From the NCBI GenBank assembly GCA_900478215.1, contig LS483478.1:1922001-1986000 (forward strand): a DNA stretch of 64,000 nucleotides, read 5' to 3'. This document shows positions 54,602 to 64,000 of the stretch, one piece after another. This DNA is from Salmonella enterica subsp. houtenae serovar Houten (lineage in GTDB: Bacteria; Pseudomonadota; Gammaproteobacteria; Enterobacterales; Enterobacteriaceae). Position 1 is the stretch's first letter; each line of letters opens with the position of its first letter. A program made the translations under genes and the position numbers. Under the pieces are notes generated by a model, which was not told the DNA's origin, did no database searches, and saw only the letters and a program-made list of their open reading frames with translations.

Positions 54602-54820
54602 GAAAGTTTCCCTTACCTAGAAAAATGAAATAGCGTTTTTATGTTTAAACACAGAGAGTAGCGAGCGCGGCGAATGCAAGCAAGTCCTTAACGATATTGA
54701 CAGGCGATATCAGAAATGGTGTCTTGATCCCCTTTTTCTTCATCGCGTCCGCTATCAGGCGTTACGCCCGTCTGGTATGATGAGTGTAACTATGTTTTGC
54801 TGTGTAATGGAAATCTCACT

Positions 54821-55540
54821 ATGGTCATTAAGGCGCAGAGCCCGGCGGGTTTCGCGGAAGAGTATATTATTGAAAGTATCTGGAATAACCGCTTTCCTCC
54901 TGGCACGATCTTACCGGCAGAACGAGAACTCTCCGAACTGATCGGCGTGACGCGCACGACATTACGCGAGGTGTTACAGCGGCTGGCGCGAGATGGCTGG
55001 CTGACCATTCAGCATGGCAAACCGACAAAGGTCAATAATTTTTGGGAGACGTCAGGGCTGAATATTCTTGAAACGTTGGCCCGTCTTGACCATGAAAGCG
55101 TTCCACAACTGATCGACAATTTGTTATCGGTGCGTACCAATATTTCTACTATCTTTATTCGTACTGCGTTGCGTCAACACCCGGATAAGGCGCAGGAAGT
55201 GCTGGCCACTGCGCACGAAGTGGCCGATCATGCCGATGCATTCGCCGATCTGGACTATAACATCTTTCGTGGTCTGGCATTCGCCTCCGGAAATCCTATT
55301 TACGGCTTGATTCTGAACGGCATGAAAGGGTTGTACACCCGCATTGGCCGCCACTATTTCGCCAATCCGGAAGCGCGCAGCCTGGCATTAGGCTTCTATC
55401 ATAAATTATCGTCGTTATGCGAGCAGGGCGCACATGACCAGGTGTATGAAACGGTGCGGCGTTACGGGCATGACAGCGGCGAGATTTGGCATCGGATGCA
55501 GAAGAATCTGCCCGGCGACTTAGCGATTCAGGGGCGATAA
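54821..55540 (+). CDS. fadR: Fatty-acid regulator FadR (GntR family)
   Basis: 239 aa from ATG 54821 (MVIKAQSPAGFAEEYIIESI). Winged helix (residues 1-70, with LSELIGVTRTTLREVLQRLARDG) and an acyl-CoA-binding helical domain. Represses fad genes, including fadD at 42434, and activates fabA/fabB; long-chain acyl-CoA releases it from DNA. Confidence 0.97.
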   Translation: MVIKAQSPAGFAEEYIIESIWNNRFPPGTILPAERELSELIGVTRTTLREVLQRLARDGWLTIQHGKPTKVNNFWETSGLNILETLARLDHESVPQLIDNLLSVRTNISTIFIRTALRQHPDKAQEVLATAHEVADHADAFADLDYNIFRGLAFASGNPIYGLILNGMKGLYTRIGRHYFANPEARSLALGFYHKLSSLCEQGAHDQVYETVRRYGHDSGEIWHRMQKNLPGDLAIQGR

Positions 55541-55587
55541 CCCAGGGACGCCCGGTAAGCGCAGGCGGCCGCCGGGCAACGCTACGA

Positions 55588-57120
55588 TTACAGATTGTTC
55601 ATGCGCGGTGGGCAACGTTCAAGCAGCTCTACGCCGCCATCCTCATTTTGCTGCTCCAGCATGACATCAAAGCCCCATAATCGATGCACATGTTTTAACA
55701 CCTCTTTGCGGCCTTTATCCAGCGGCGCGCGGTTATGCGGGATATAACGTAATGTCAGCGATCTGTCGCCGCGTAAATCCACATTCCAGACCTGAATATT
55801 CGGCTCCAGGTTGCTCAGGTTATACTGTGACGACAGCTTTGAGCGAATCTCCCGATAACCCTCTTCGTTATGAATGGCGGAGATCTCCAGATAATTATGC
55901 CTGTCATCATCAAGTACCGTGAAGAAACGGAAATCACGCATCACTTTTGGCGACAGGAACTGGCTGATAAAGCTTTCATCTTTAAAATCGCGCATGGCGA
56001 AGTGCAGCGTTTCCAGCCAGTCGGAACCGGCAATATCCGGAAACCAGTATTTATCTTCATCCGTGGGCGACTGACAAATACGCTTGATATCCTGGAACAT
56101 GGCAAAGCCGAGCGCATAGGGGTTAATTCCGCTATACCAGGGGCTATTATAGGGCGGCTGGAATACGACATTGGTGTGGCTGTGTAAAAACTCCAGCATA
56201 AAGCGTTCCGTCACTTTGCCTTCATCATACAGATGGTTCAGGATGGTGTAATGCCAGAAGGTCGCCCAGCCCTCGTTCATGACCTGCGTCTGTTTCTGCG
56301 GATAAAAATACTGGCTGACTTTACGCACGATGCGCAGAATTTCGCGCTGCCACGGCTCCAGCAACGGGGCATTTTTCTCCATAAAATAGAGCAGGTTTTC
56401 CTGCGGTTCAGCGGGGAAGCGGCGTGCTTCGGCGACAGTTTTTTCTTCCTCGCGTTTTGGCAGCGTGCGCCACAGCATATTCACCTGGCTTTGTAGATAC
56501 TCTTCCCGGCTTTTTTGTCGCGCTTTCTCTTCCTGCAACGAGATTTTCTGCGGGCGCTTATAGCGATCGACGCCGTAATTCATCAGCGCATGGCAGGAGT
56601 CGAGCAGTTTTTCTACTTCATCCACTCCATAGCGTTCTTCACAGCGGGTAATGTAATTACGGGCGAAAATCAGGTAATCGACGATAGAGCTGGCATCCGT
56701 CCAGCTTCGGAATAGATAATTATTTTTAAAAAAGGAGTTGTGTCCGTAACAGGCGTGCGCCATGACCAGCGCCTGCATGGTGATGGTGTTCTCCTCCATC
56801 AGGTAGGCAATACAGGGATTAGAGTTGATCACAATTTCATAAGCCAGCCCTTGTTGACCATGCTTATACAGACGTTCAGTCTCAATGAATTTTTTGCCAA
56901 ACGACCAGTGCGGATAGTTGATCGGCATTCCGACGCTGGAGTACGCGTCCATCATCTGTTCGGAAGTGATGACTTCAATTTGGTGCGGGTAAGTATCCAG
57001 TTTGTAGAGTTTCGCCACGCGATCTATCTCTGCCAGATAGACATCCAGCAGATCAAATGTCCAGTCGGGTCCATCGCTCAAACGTGTGGTGTCCTTGTTC
57101 ATGGAATCAATCGTAACCAT
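55588..57120 (-). CDS. ycgB: SpoVR-family protein YcgB
   Basis: 510 aa, full E. coli length. SpoVR-like domain over most of the protein (HACYGHNSFFKNNYLFRSWT, QVMNEGWATFWHYTILNHLY). His/Glu-rich motifs suggest a metal site. In other enterobacteria it belongs to the RpoS regulon; biochemical function unknown. Convergent with fadR and divergent from dadA. Confidence 0.94.
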   Translation of the reverse strand: MVTIDSMNKDTTRLSDGPDWTFDLLDVYLAEIDRVAKLYKLDTYPHQIEVITSEQMMDAYSSVGMPINYPHWSFGKKFIETERLYKHGQQGLAYEIVINSNPCIAYLMEENTITMQALVMAHACYGHNSFFKNNYLFRSWTDASSIVDYLIFARNYITRCEERYGVDEVEKLLDSCHALMNYGVDRYKRPQKISLQEEKARQKSREEYLQSQVNMLWRTLPKREEEKTVAEARRFPAEPQENLLYFMEKNAPLLEPWQREILRIVRKVSQYFYPQKQTQVMNEGWATFWHYTILNHLYDEGKVTERFMLEFLHSHTNVVFQPPYNSPWYSGINPYALGFAMFQDIKRICQSPTDEDKYWFPDIAGSDWLETLHFAMRDFKDESFISQFLSPKVMRDFRFFTVLDDDRHNYLEISAIHNEEGYREIRSKLSSQYNLSNLEPNIQVWNVDLRGDRSLTLRYIPHNRAPLDKGRKEVLKHVHRLWGFDVMLEQQNEDGGVELLERCPPRMNNL

Positions 57121-57442
57121 TCGCGCACCCTCATTGTTGGCGACGCTCTCTGTATGGAGCGCCTCCTTTCAAGCATAGAACACCATGTTAAAAAACGACT
57201 TGATCGCAAAAACTTTTCTTTGCGATTTCCTCCACTCTGAACGGCAAGAAAACGGGTATTGGCATCATTTTATGCTGTATAGAAATGCCGCGTAGCAGGA
57301 GATCCCAAACCAGTGCGATCGCTTGTCTTTAGGGGATATGTGAAGCACGTCACCATAAAAAAGTCATATGTTGAATAATATTTTCATCTGAGTTATCAAG
57401 ATGTAATCAGAAGATTGTTCTTTTACTATTAACGGAGTGGCT
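57121..57442 (+). promoter_or_regulatory. ycgB-dadA divergent control region with CRP site
   Basis: 322 bp without a gene. TGTGA-AGCACG-TCACC at 57339-57354 is a strong CRP site about 90 bp before dadA, fitting known CRP control of dadAX. AT-rich sequence downstream (57360-57430) is a likely Lrp-binding region. Confidence 0.7.
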
Positions 57443-58741
57443 ATGCGAGTTGTCATCCTGGGGAGTGGCGTAGTTGGCGTGACCAGCGCCTGGTATTTGA
57501 GTCAGGCGGGGCATGATGTCACCGTCATCGATCGCGAATCCGGCCCGGCGCAAGAAACCAGCGCGGCGAATGCCGGACAAATTTCACCGGGATATGCGGC
57601 GCCGTGGGCGGCCCCTGGCGTACCGCTGAAGGCGATAAAATGGATGTTCCAGCGCCATGCGCCGCTGGCGGTGCGTCTGGATGGCACCCCGTTTCAACTG
57701 AAGTGGATGTGGCAAATGCTGCGTAACTGCGATACCCGGCATTATATGGAAAATAAAGGCCGCATGGTGCGTCTGGCGGAATATAGTCGCGACTGTCTGA
57801 AAACGCTACGCACCGCAACCGGCATCGAATATGAAGGCCGCCAGGGGGGAACGCTGCAGCTCTTTCGCACTGCGCAACAGTATGAGAACGCCACCCGTGA
57901 TATCGCAGTGCTGGAAGATGCTGGGGTGCCGTATCAGCTTCTGGAATCCAGCCGACTGGCGGAAGTCGAACCCGCTCTGGCTGAGATTGCGCATAAATTA
58001 ACCGGTGGATTGCGCTTACCGAATGATGAAACCGGGGACTGTCAGCTCTTTACCCAGCGTCTGGCGCACATGGCGGAGCAGGCAGGCGTAACCTTTCGCT
58101 TTAATACTCCCGTGGAAAAATTACTGTACGAAAATGAACAGATTTACGGCGTGAAATGCGCCGATGAGATCATTAAAGCAGATGCGTATGTCATGGCGTT
58201 TGGATCGTATTCGACGGCGATGCTTAAAGGCATTGTTGATATTCCGGTGTATCCGCTGAAAGGCTATTCATTAACCATCCCAATCGCCGAGCCAGACGGC
58301 GCGCCGGTATCGACGATCCTTGATGAAACCTACAAAATCGCCATTACGCGTTTTGATAAGCGTATTCGCGTAGGGGGAATGGCGGAAATCGTGGGTTTTA
58401 ATACTGACTTACTGCAACCGCGCCGCGAGACGCTGGAGATGGTTGTGCGCGATCTCTTTCCGCGCGGCGGTCATATTGAGCAGGCCACATTCTGGACCGG
58501 CCTGCGCCCCATGACGCCGGACGGCACGCCGGTAGTAGGACGCACCCGTTATAAAAATCTGTGGCTTAATACTGGACACGGCACGTTAGGCTGGACGATG
58601 GCCTGCGGTTCAGGCCAGTTGTTAAGCGATATTTTGTCGGGCCGTACGCCAGCGATACCCTACGACGATCTGAGCGTGGCGCGATATCGCTCCGATTTTA
58701 TGCCCACCCGTCCGCAACGTTTGCATAGCGCGCATAACTGA
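57443..58741 (+). CDS. dadA: D-amino acid dehydrogenase small subunit
   Basis: 432 aa from ATG 57443 (MRVVILGSGVVGVTSAWYLS) with ACGGAG before it. N-terminal FAD Rossmann motif GSGVVG and C-terminal FAD-binding segment LNTGHGTLGWTMACGSGQLL. Oxidises D-alanine and other D-amino acids to keto acids, feeding electrons to quinone. dadX follows 13 bp later; the pair handles alanine catabolism. Confidence 0.97.
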   Translation: MRVVILGSGVVGVTSAWYLSQAGHDVTVIDRESGPAQETSAANAGQISPGYAAPWAAPGVPLKAIKWMFQRHAPLAVRLDGTPFQLKWMWQMLRNCDTRHYMENKGRMVRLAEYSRDCLKTLRTATGIEYEGRQGGTLQLFRTAQQYENATRDIAVLEDAGVPYQLLESSRLAEVEPALAEIAHKLTGGLRLPNDETGDCQLFTQRLAHMAEQAGVTFRFNTPVEKLLYENEQIYGVKCADEIIKADAYVMAFGSYSTAMLKGIVDIPVYPLKGYSLTIPIAEPDGAPVSTILDETYKIAITRFDKRIRVGGMAEIVGFNTDLLQPRRETLEMVVRDLFPRGGHIEQATFWTGLRPMTPDGTPVVGRTRYKNLWLNTGHGTLGWTMACGSGQLLSDILSGRTPAIPYDDLSVARYRSDFMPTRPQRLHSAHN

Positions 58742-58754
58742 TAAAGGAAGCGAA

Positions 58755-59825
58755 ATGACCCGCCCTATACAGGCCAGCCTTGATTTACAGGTAATGAAAC
58801 AAAATTTGACTATTGTGCGCCGGGCGGCCCCTGAGGCGCGCGTCTGGTCGGTAGTGAAAGCCAACGCCTACGGCCACGGTATTGAACGCGTCTGGAGCGC
58901 GCTGGGCGCCACAGATGGTTTTGCTATGCTCAACCTTGAAGAAGCGATTACCCTGCGTGAGCGCGGGTGGAAAGGGCCGATACTGATGCTGGAAGGGTTT
59001 TTCCATGCGCAAGACCTGGAGGCGTATGATACTTATCGGCTGACTACCTGCATCCACAGTAACTGGCAGTTGAAAGCGCTGCAAAATGCGCGGCTTAATG
59101 CGCCGCTGGATATCTATGTCAAAGTTAACAGCGGCATGAACCGTCTTGGTTTTCAGCCTGAGCGGGTGCAGACCGTCTGGCAGCAATTGCGGGCAATGCG
59201 CAATGTCGGTGAAATGACCATGATGTCACATTTTGCTCAGGCCGATCATCCGGAAGGCATCGGGGAGGCGATGAGGCGTATTGCGCTGGCGACGGAAGGG
59301 CTTCAGTGTTCATACTCGTTATCAAATTCGGCGGCGACGTTGTGGCATCCCCAGGCGCATTATGACTGGGTCAGGCCAGGTATTATTTTGTACGGCGCGT
59401 CGCCGTCAGGACAGTGGCGGGATATTGCCAATACCGGACTAAAGCCCGTGATGACGTTGAGTAGCGAGATTATTGGCGTGCAGACGCTGAGCGCGGGTGA
59501 AAGAGTAGGCTATGGCGGATGTTATTCTGTGACTCAGGAACAACGTATTGGCATTGTAGCGGCAGGTTATGCCGATGGCTATCCACGCCATGCGCCGACC
59601 GGGACACCTGTGCTGGTGGACGGTATCCGTACCAGAACGGTAGGCACCGTTTCAATGGATATGCTGGCGGTGGATTTGACGCCGTGTCCGCAGGCGGGGA
59701 TCGGCACGCCGGTAGAATTATGGGGCAAGGAAATTAAGGTCGATGATGTCGCCTCTGCGGCTGGCACGCTAGGCTATGAGCTATTGTGCGCCGTAGCGCC
59801 GCGCGTGCCGTTTGTGACAACGTAA
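58755..59825 (+). CDS. dadX: Catabolic alanine racemase
   Basis: 356 aa. PLP-binding Lys in SVVKANAYGHGI (residue ~34) and catalytic Tyr in GERVGYGGCYSVT (~253). Converts L-Ala to D-Ala for DadA and for cell-wall synthesis. Second gene of dadAX; converges with cvrA. Confidence 0.97.
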   Translation: MTRPIQASLDLQVMKQNLTIVRRAAPEARVWSVVKANAYGHGIERVWSALGATDGFAMLNLEEAITLRERGWKGPILMLEGFFHAQDLEAYDTYRLTTCIHSNWQLKALQNARLNAPLDIYVKVNSGMNRLGFQPERVQTVWQQLRAMRNVGEMTMMSHFAQADHPEGIGEAMRRIALATEGLQCSYSLSNSAATLWHPQAHYDWVRPGIILYGASPSGQWRDIANTGLKPVMTLSSEIIGVQTLSAGERVGYGGCYSVTQEQRIGIVAAGYADGYPRHAPTGTPVLVDGIRTRTVGTVSMDMLAVDLTPCPQAGIGTPVELWGKEIKVDDVASAAGTLGYELLCAVAPRVPFVTT

Positions 59826-59859
59826 CCTAATGCAGACTAAGGCGTCGACCGGTTCACCT

Positions 59860-59869
59860 GGGGGGGGGG
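59860..59869 (+). repeat. Ten-G homopolymer between dadX and cvrA
   Basis: Uninterrupted run of ten G residues in the 68-bp convergent gap. A small dyad (GTCTGAC-GTT-GTCAGAC, 59873-59889) follows and may help terminate transcripts. Confidence 0.9.
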
Positions 59870-59893
59870 CCGGTCTGACGTTGTCAGACGACC

Positions 59894-61627
59894 TTATTCT
59901 GCTTCGTCTTCGGCGACGCGTACCCCAATCTTGCGTACCACGTTATCTTCTTTTTCAGCTACCGTCCAAATCATGCCGCCAAACTCCACCTGATCGCCGA
60001 CGACCGGCGCGGCGCCCAGCAGTTGCTGTATGATTTCACCCAGGGTTTGCTGTTTATCCCGGTATTCCGTTCCTTCTTCCAGACCGTAGATAAGCGCCAC
60101 GTCGGCGAATTTCGCATTCGCTTCGAGGATAAAATCGCCAAAGAAACGCTGATCTAACGAAACCGGTGGCGACTGGCTAAACAATTTGCCCAGCGCTGGC
60201 AGATCGCGCTCCCGGCCAATTACGCAGAGTACGTCGCCTTCCTGCAGGCGAGTACTGCCAGTGGGGTGAAACAGTTCATTATTGCGAAATAGCGCGGCAA
60301 TGCGGGTTTCGTTCGGCATATGCAGGTCGCGCAACGCCGCGCCGACGCACCATTTGTCCGCGCTCAACTGATAGATGAATTGCTCCCACGGATTATCAGG
60401 ATGGATGTCAAGCCCCACGCGCGATACTGGCCAGCCAACCGGAGGCACGACCACTTTGGCTCTTTTCGCCGCCCATGACAGCGATGTTCCCTGCAGGAGC
60501 AGCGACACCAGTACCACAAAGAAAGCGACATTAAAGAACAGGCGAGCATTTTCAAGCCCGGCCATCATCGGGAAAACGGCGAGAATAATCGGCACCGCGC
60601 CGCGCAGTCCGACCCAACTGATGAAAATGCGTTCCCGAAGATTGAAGCCGCGAAATGGCAACAGGCCGGTAAACACCGACAGTGGGCGAGCGAAGAAAAT
60701 CATCCAGATAGAGAGAATGAGCGCAGGGACGGCAATCGGCCACAGATCGGAAGGCGTCACCAGCAGCCCCAGTACCAGGAACATCGCGATCTGCGCCAGC
60801 CAGGCCAGTCCGTCAAAGTTTTGCAAGATGCCGTAACGGTTGCGAATCGGGCGGTTTCCTAACAGGAATCCGCACAGATAGACCGCGAGAATACCGCTGC
60901 CTTCAAGCGCGGTCGTCAAGGCAAAAATCAGAATACCGCCGCTGAGCGCCAACATCGGATACAGGCCGCTGGGCAGGGAAATTCGATTGATCATCTGTTG
61001 TAACAGATAACCGCCGCCCAGGCCAAAAACAATACCGAGACCGAACTGCTGGATAATATGGACAGCAAACATCCAGTCCAGGCCGGTTTCATGTTTCTGG
61101 ATCATCTCAATTAAGGTAATGGTCAGAAAAACAGCCATCGGATCGTTGCTTCCCGATTCGATCTCCAGCGTGGAGCCTACACGTTCGTTTAGCCCTTTAC
61201 CGCCAAGCAGAGAAAAGACCGCCGCAGCGTCAGTGGAACCGACTATCGCGCCAATGAGCAGACCTTCGATAAGATCCAGATGAAACAGCCAGGCGGCCAT
61301 CATACCTGTTAACCCCGACGTGATCAGCACGCCGAGCGTCGCCAGCGACAGCGCGGGGCCCAGCGCTACCCGGAAAGAGCTGGCCTGGGTGCGCATTCCG
61401 CCATCGAGTAAAATAATCGCCAGCGCCAGGTTACTGACCATATAAGCGAAAGGATAATTATCGAAAGGAATACCACCGATGCCATCCACACCAGCTAACA
61501 TCCCAATAGCGAGAAAGATGACCAGAATCGGGATACCAAGTCGCGATGAGAATGAACTTAACAGGATACTGCTGGTTACAAGGATGGAACCTAAAATAAA
61601 TAGACTAATAATTGTTGCAGCATCCAA
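59894..61627 (-). CDS. cvrA: K+/H+ antiporter CvrA (NhaP2)
   Basis: 577 aa from TTG 61627 (LDAATIISLFILGSILVTSS) with AGGAGA nine bases upstream; the GTG at 61648 has no ribosome site of its own. CPA1-type membrane domain of about 12 helices (AIVGSTDAAAVFSLLGGKGL, ESGSNDPMAVFLTI), then a C-terminal RCK_C regulatory domain (about 400-480) and a CorC/HlyC-like end. Exports K+ and helps volume control. Formerly ycgO. Confidence 0.94.
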   Translation of the reverse strand: MDAATIISLFILGSILVTSSILLSSFSSRLGIPILVIFLAIGMLAGVDGIGGIPFDNYPFAYMVSNLALAIILLDGGMRTQASSFRVALGPALSLATLGVLITSGLTGMMAAWLFHLDLIEGLLIGAIVGSTDAAAVFSLLGGKGLNERVGSTLEIESGSNDPMAVFLTITLIEMIQKHETGLDWMFAVHIIQQFGLGIVFGLGGGYLLQQMINRISLPSGLYPMLALSGGILIFALTTALEGSGILAVYLCGFLLGNRPIRNRYGILQNFDGLAWLAQIAMFLVLGLLVTPSDLWPIAVPALILSIWMIFFARPLSVFTGLLPFRGFNLRERIFISWVGLRGAVPIILAVFPMMAGLENARLFFNVAFFVVLVSLLLQGTSLSWAAKRAKVVVPPVGWPVSRVGLDIHPDNPWEQFIYQLSADKWCVGAALRDLHMPNETRIAALFRNNELFHPTGSTRLQEGDVLCVIGRERDLPALGKLFSQSPPVSLDQRFFGDFILEANAKFADVALIYGLEEGTEYRDKQQTLGEIIQQLLGAAPVVGDQVEFGGMIWTVAEKEDNVVRKIGVRVAEDEAE

Positions 61628-61722
61628 CGTTTTATATCTCCTGCTCACACGACTTCATATTATTTAACATTAACATAATAACGGCCAGGACAGCGTTTTA
61701 CTTAGCCTGTCGGCGGCTTTTT

Positions 61723-62637
61723 TTACAATTGCAGCGTAGGATGACCAGATAAAGTGAGTTGAGTACCCTGGCGCGTATTTTTAAGCGTAGCGTTTGCCCC
61801 GATAGGGAGCGTCACTGTACGCTGTTCATGCCCGAAGTCGAGACCGGTAATCAGAGGAACGGACAGACGGGAACGTAAAAACGCGTAAACGCTCTCCAGA
61901 GAATAGCCGGCGTCATACTCGTTGGGCGCCGCGCCGCTAAAGCTGCCGAGAATGATGGCGCTCTGGCGGTTTAAAATCCCGGCGTACTCCAGTTGCAAAA
62001 GCATACGCTCGACCCGGAAAGGATGCTCATTGACATCTTCCAGCACTAAAATTCCTTTATCGATAGTCGGCATCCAGGGCGTACCGATAAGGGAAATCAA
62101 CATCGCCAGATTTCCGCCCCATAAGGTGCCCTGTGCGTCGCACTGAGGGCCGTCGCCTTGCCACGCTACGGTAAATCGCGCCTTGCGTAGCGCCAGCCAG
62201 AAATGTTGCTCGGTGAACGTATTCAGCGTTTCGGCGCCAAAATTTGCCGCCAGCATAGGACCGCTAAAGGTGATGACATTGGCCTGCGCCAGGAGTCCAG
62301 CCTGAATCGCCGTAAAATCGCTATGACCGCAAATCAGTAAGGGATCGCGCTGTTGCCGGGAGGCGAGCGCCTGCCAGTCAATACGATCCAGCAAGCGGCT
62401 GGCGCCATAGCCGCCGCGAACCGGCATGACAATCGTATCCGGCGAAGTTAGCGAGGCCAGCGAATTAACATCGGACAGCCGTTGCGCATCCGTACCGGCA
62501 AAACGCTGATAGCGGCGACGAATCACCTCGTCATTCTCCACCTGATGACCCGCGTCAGTCAGGCGCTGAACGCCGCGTAACGCGGCCTGTTGGTTAATAC
62601 AGTAGCCCGAGGGGGCGATTAAATGAAACAGAGACAT
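61723..62637 (-). CDS. ldcA: Murein tetrapeptide LD-carboxypeptidase
   Basis: 304 aa, S66 family. Nucleophile Ser in RGGYGASRLLDRID (near residue 106) and the conserved Glu (LVLEDVNEHPFRVERML) and His (LDFGHEQRTVTLPIG) of the Ser-Glu-His triad. Cytoplasmic enzyme that removes the terminal D-Ala from recycled murein tetrapeptides. Divergent from emtA. Confidence 0.96.
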   Translation of the reverse strand: MSLFHLIAPSGYCINQQAALRGVQRLTDAGHQVENDEVIRRRYQRFAGTDAQRLSDVNSLASLTSPDTIVMPVRGGYGASRLLDRIDWQALASRQQRDPLLICGHSDFTAIQAGLLAQANVITFSGPMLAANFGAETLNTFTEQHFWLALRKARFTVAWQGDGPQCDAQGTLWGGNLAMLISLIGTPWMPTIDKGILVLEDVNEHPFRVERMLLQLEYAGILNRQSAIILGSFSGAAPNEYDAGYSLESVYAFLRSRLSVPLITGLDFGHEQRTVTLPIGANATLKNTRQGTQLTLSGHPTLQL

Positions 62638-62807
62638 GGTAATTCCTTGCTGACAATAGAATGCAAATGTATATCATGCCGCATATATTAGGCGATGTCC
62701 CTCGTTGTGCGACGTTTCTGGATGCGCACCTGGGAGGGAACCTAAGTGCCTGGCCGGGGCGGTATGACCTCGTCGGCCGATAAGTTACGGCTATAAGGAT
62801 AGATGAC

Positions 62808-63419
62808 GTGAAATTAAGATGGTTTGCTTTTTTGGTAGTAATACTGGCTGGCTGTAGCTCAAAACAGGATTACAGGAATCCGCCGTGGAATGCCGAAGTG
62901 CCTGTAAAGCGTGCGATGCAGTGGATGCCCATCAGTGAAAAAGCCGGGGCGGCATGGGGGGTTGATCCGCATTTAATCACCGCGATTATCGCCATTGAAT
63001 CCGGCGGCAACCCTAACGCGGTCAGTAAGTCCAATGCGATTGGCCTGATGCAGTTAAAGGCGTCAACCTCCGGGCGCGACGTTTACCGTCGCATGGGCTG
63101 GCGTGGCGAACCGACCACCAGCGAGCTGAAAAATCCTGAGCGTAACATCTCAATGGGCGCGGCGTATCTGAGCATTCTGGAAAATGGGCCGCTGGCCGGC
63201 ATCAAAGATCCGCAGGTGATGCAATATGCGCTGGTCGTCTCTTATGCTAACGGCGCGGGCGCGTTATTGCGTACTTTTTCATCCGACAGGAAGAAGGCGA
63301 TAGAAAAAATTAACGATCTGGATGCGGATGCGTTTTTTGAACACGTTGTTGATAATCATCCCGCGCCGCAGGCACCGCGCTATATCTGGAAGCTTCAGCA
63401 GGCGCTGGACGCCATGTAG
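62808..63419 (+). CDS. emtA: Membrane-bound endo-type lytic transglycosylase EmtA (MltE)
   Basis: 203 aa lipoprotein from GTG 62808 (reads VKLRWFAFLVVILAGCSSKQ); lipobox LAGC with Cys at 16 and Ser at +2, so outer membrane. SLT domain with catalytic Glu in IIAIESGGNPNAVSKSNAIG (near residue 64) and LMQLKAS. Cuts within glycan strands. Confidence 0.96.
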   Translation: MKLRWFAFLVVILAGCSSKQDYRNPPWNAEVPVKRAMQWMPISEKAGAAWGVDPHLITAIIAIESGGNPNAVSKSNAIGLMQLKASTSGRDVYRRMGWRGEPTTSELKNPERNISMGAAYLSILENGPLAGIKDPQVMQYALVVSYANGAGALLRTFSSDRKKAIEKINDLDADAFFEHVVDNHPAPQAPRYIWKLQQALDAM

Positions 63420-63432
63420 TTTAGCGTGAAGA

Positions 63433-64000
63433 TTATTCTCGCACTTTATTCGCTCTTTCTCGGGCGTCGCGCTCAAGCGAAAAAATAATCCGCTGTAACT
63501 CCCGCTCCACCGCCGGGCTAACGTTAAGGAAACGAAAGCTCAGGCGGGGAGTGGTGATCGTTTCATTTTTCCCATCAATCACCTTACGCTCGCTGATGGC
63601 GATAAGCTGGGCGTCAACGTGAAAAATCCCCCACTGCCCCATGTTCAGTTCAACCTGCGAAAAGCGCGCGCCTTCTATTAACCCGTCGGGGATGGCGGAT
63701 TCCAGTAGCGCGCCCATGCCGCCAAGGGAAAGATCAAACAGGCGAAAACGTAACGTACGGGTGTCCGGTAGCGTGGTGACGCCGTAATAAGGCGGATACA
63801 GCGGCGCGCCAATGCGAAAATACTCCCGGCGCTGGACAAACCACAGTGAGGAGGGCAGGGGCGTGATAAAGGCCGGAAGCCGCTGATATTCGCCTGTAAC
63901 GAGTTGCGGCAACGTGAACTCGACTTTTGCGCCCTGCGTTTCTGCGATAATGGCTACCTGCCCGGCGCGTAATACGGCGCTATTTTCATATTCCTGGCTG
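63433..64000 (-). CDS. ycgR: Flagellar brake YcgR, N-terminus outside window
   Basis: The minus-strand frame is open to the window end, so about 188 C-terminal residues are visible and the YcgR-N part is cut. PilZ motifs: RREYFR (the RxxxR c-di-GMP arms) and DLSLGGMG. C-terminus FSLERDARERANKVRE resembles E. coli YcgR. With bound c-di-GMP it slows the flagellar motor. Converges with emtA (13 bp). Confidence 0.95.
   Translation of the reverse strand, partial: SQEYENSAVLRAGQVAIIAETQGAKVEFTLPQLVTGEYQRLPAFITPLPSSLWFVQRREYFRIGAPLYPPYYGVTTLPDTRTLRFRLFDLSLGGMGALLESAIPDGLIEGARFSQVELNMGQWGIFHVDAQLIAISERKVIDGKNETITTPRLSFRFLNVSPAVERELQRIIFSLERDARERANKVRE

Overview
This window is enterobacterial chromosome, almost certainly Salmonella. 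The core gene order matches the E. coli K-12 segment from pphA to ycgR (pphA-yebWV-rsmF-letBA-msrC-proQ-prc-htpX ... minEDC-ycgLMN ... dsbB-nhaB-fadR ... dadAX-cvrA-ldcA-emtA-ycgR). On top of that backbone are Salmonella-only genes: two SopE-family type III effectors and the second FtsI-like transpeptidase known as PBP3SAL. From memory, the sopE2-type protein differs visibly from the S. Typhimurium version. That suggests a lineage outside the common subspecies I serovars, but the subspecies cannot be fixed from sequence reading alone.

Layout. 1-4800: a chaperone-usher fimbrial operon on the minus strand (major pilin, usher, chaperone, and a tip adhesin that runs off the left edge). 4800-7800: an AT-rich accessory stretch with an orphan two-TM protein gene, a sopE2-type effector and a tiny exported peptide. 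7997-48920: conserved backbone covering a protein phosphatase, rRNA methylation (rsmF, rlmA), outer-membrane lipid transport (letAB), protein quality control (prc, htpX), PhoPQ feedback (mgrB), manganese export (mntP with its riboswitch), the mannose PTS (manXYZ), serine, folate and fatty-acid metabolism, DNA and tRNA maintenance (yoaA, tsaB, rnd) and division-site placement (minCDE). 48921-50890: a prophage scar between ycgN and the dsbB side. It holds a phage integrase C-terminus, a tail-fibre-assembly C-terminus, an intact sopE and a Hin/Gin-type invertase C-terminus, with a short near-direct repeat at its two ends. 51200-52275: three micro-ORFs and a YeaR-like gene. 52385-64000: backbone from dsbB to ycgR, which runs off the right edge.

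The most notable observation is that this chromosome segment carries two intact Rho-GTPase exchange-factor effectors about 42 kb apart. One (sopE2-type) is next to pphA. The other (sopE-type) is left behind in a nearly erased prophage at the site where E. coli has hlyE/umuDC. All four fragments around sopE are what a tail-fibre cassette of a SopE-carrying phage would leave, so it looks like a moron gene kept after loss of its phage. No tRNA, rRNA or CRISPR array was seen.
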